DNA from: Brevundimonas subvibrioides ATCC 15264
GTDB lineage: Bacteria > Pseudomonadota > Alphaproteobacteria > Caulobacterales > Caulobacteraceae
DNA: 64,000 bases
Direction of reading: 5' to 3'
NCBI RefSeq assembly: GCF_000144605.1
Contig: NC_014375.1
Location: 2,232,001 to 2,296,000, forward strand
Of this stretch, positions 62,805 through 64,000 are shown in pieces. The notes below the pieces were generated by a model. That model was given only the letters and a program-made list of their open reading frames with translations. It was not told the origin of the DNA and ran no database searches. Both the position numbers and the translations under genes were made by a program. How positions within the stretch are numbered: the first letter of the stretch is position 1; each line of letters opens with the position of its first letter.

Positions 62805-64000
62805 CCCAGAAGCCGCTGCGTTCGGTTGCGTCGTTTCCACGGTCGCCAGGCGTCGGCCGACGAGACCGGATCGCCGAGCTGGAACTCGGCGATGGTGCGC
62901 TCGACCATCGACGGCTGGGTGGCCCCCAGCGGGGTCAGCCGCCCGTTGTCGAAGCCCTGGATGGCATGACCCGTTGAGCCCATGACCGCTTCCACGGCCG
63001 CGAAGGCCTCAGCGGAAACGCCGATGAAATGACCGATGGTCCGGTGACGGTAATCCCGGATCCGGACATGACCGGCCACGTCATCCGGCGCGATCGCCAC
63101 GTCGCACTCCGTGTCGAAACCCAAGGACCGGTTGTTGATGTTGGTCGAACCGATCCGCAGCAACCGGTCGTCGACGATCGTCACCTTGGCGTGGACGATG
63201 ATCCGCTGGCCCGACGGCGTATTCGGGCTGAAGGCGAAGAACCGGTTGTGCACGTCGGCGGTTTCCAGCCGGAACAGGACCTCAGCGCGCGCCGTATCCA
63301 TCGTGATGCTGTCGAACCAGCTGGGGCTGCGTCCCGTGGACACCAGCACCACTTCGGGGCCGTCGGGCTCGGCCAGCCGCTCGGACAGCGCTCGCGCGAT
63401 CACCGGCGAGGTGAAATACTGGTTCTCCATATAGATGAGCCGGCGCGCCCCCCGGATGGCCGCAAGGTGAAGCCGCTCGTTTTCACGCACCCCGATCCTG
63501 CCGCCGTACGCCGGTTCGGTCCGGGCGATACCGACCGGGACGTCCGCGAAATCGACGGCGACACCGTCCGGCCAGGGATCGCTGTCCACCGGCTCTGGCA
63601 CCGTGCGCTCCCACGTCGCCTTGAACCACCGCTCGCGGGCGAGATCGCCCAGCGCCATCGCGGCCTGCCCGCTCATGACGCACATGGTCTCGTGACGTGG
63701 CGGCGAGATCAGGCCGGAGGGCTGACAGCGCCGGGGGTCGTCGTCGCGGTGATCGGGCGAGTCCCACCGATCGACCGAGATATCCCCGCCGCCGCAGAAG
63801 GCCACGGCGTCGTCGATGATGATGGCCTTCTGGTGATGGCAGGCCCCGATCGGACCCGGGGTATCCAGCCGGAACTCCACCATCCGCTTGCGGAACCAGC
63901 GCTGGGCCTTGTGAGGATAGAAGCCCTGGGAAGCCGCGATCAGCAGCGGCGACCGCCAGATCAGCAGCCGGACATCGAGTTCGGGCCTCGTCTTGACCAG
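62792..64000 (-). CDS. Phospholipase D-like protein (5' end outside window)
   Basis: At least 403 residues; the frame stays open to position 64000 with protein-like sequence (KTRPELDVRLLIWRSPLL), so the start lies outside. Two HKD motifs are seen: HHQKAIIIDD in the first half and HAKVTIVDDRLLRIGSTNINNRS in the second, i.e. a complete PLD active site. The layout (WFRKR, FDTECDVAI) fits PLD phosphodiesterases that act on phospholipids and is distinct from short cardiolipin synthases. Substrate unknown. Confidence 0.9.
   Translation of the reverse strand: MVKTRPELDVRLLIWRSPLLIAASQGFYPHKAQRWFRKRMVEFRLDTPGPIGACHHQKAIIIDDAVAFCGGGDISVDRWDSPDHRDDDPRRCQPSGLISPPRHETMCVMSGQAAMALGDLARERWFKATWERTVPEPVDSDPWPDGVAVDFADVPVGIARTEPAYGGRIGVRENERLHLAAIRGARRLIYMENQYFTSPVIARALSERLAEPDGPEVVLVSTGRSPSWFDSITMDTARAEVLFRLETADVHNRFFAFSPNTPSGQRIIVHAKVTIVDDRLLRIGSTNINNRSLGFDTECDVAIAPDDVAGHVRIRDYRHRTIGHFIGVSAEAFAAVEAVMGSTGHAIQGFDNGRLTPLGATQPSMVERTIAEFQLGDPVSSADAWRPWKRRNRTQRLLGQTG

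Overview
The window is high-GC DNA with dense, short-spaced genes, many stop/start overlaps of the ATGA or GTGA type, and frequent GTG/TTG starts. Gene content points to an alphaproteobacterium of the Caulobacterales, most likely Brevundimonas-like. The main clues are a TipF-type flagellar regulator with a degenerate EAL domain, a COQ9 homologue, an lspA/DUF3035 lipoprotein pair, a CarboxypepD_reg-type TonB receptor, and an astaxanthin-type carotenoid cluster (crtZ, crtW, crtB, crtI, crtY, type 2 idi). No insertion sequence, prophage, CRISPR array or rRNA was seen. Assignments rest on reading motifs by eye; no database search was possible.

Layout. 1-4.7 kb: lipid A-type acyltransferase (cut by the window start), SDR oxidoreductase, TipF-like protein, an NTF2-like protein, a PaaI-type thioesterase and the DUF3035 lipoprotein. 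4.7-13.4 kb: lspA, a HAD hydrolase, MaoC, ribF, two lipoproteins, ileS, COQ9, rpsU. 13.5-20.7 kb: ABC-2 exporter, M23 peptidase, UPF0262, DUF2948, murA, tRNA-Thr, a Gly/Tyr-rich protein, msrB. 20.9-34.9 kb: S41-like protein, biotin-dependent carboxylase alpha subunit, threonine aldolase-like enzyme, MscS channel, ATP-dependent DNA ligase, RcnB-like protein, hybrid histidine kinase, bolA/J-domain pair, ohr, cobS.

35.0-46.8 kb is a co-directional glycan-utilisation locus on the minus strand. It encodes a LacI regulator with a likely operator, a TonB-dependent receptor, a Tat-exported GH144-like endo-beta-1,2-glucanase, an ABC solute-binding lipoprotein, two permeases, and a 1069-residue secreted six-hairpin protein with carbohydrate-binding-like N-terminal domains. 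No ABC ATPase is present. The predicted flow is outer-membrane import, periplasmic cleavage, then inner-membrane uptake of beta-glucan oligosaccharides. This is the best candidate here for an under-described system.

47-64 kb: a type B carboxylesterase, a single-domain response regulator and a PYROXD2/CrtO-like oxidoreductase, then the carotenoid cluster (idi; crtZ-crtW on the opposite strand; crtY-crtI-crtB). Together these would turn phytoene precursors into lycopene, beta-carotene and, through ketolase plus hydroxylase, astaxanthin; crtE is not in the window. There follow a secreted protein of five PPC-like repeats, folD, a LemA/TPM/TPM operon, an EEP-family hydrolase and a phospholipase D-like protein cut by the window end.

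Non-coding highlights: three inverted doublets of a REP-like palindromic element, GANTC-rich hairpins at two loci, a 28-bp perfect palindrome, several strong terminators, and an apparent CTG start codon for rpsU.
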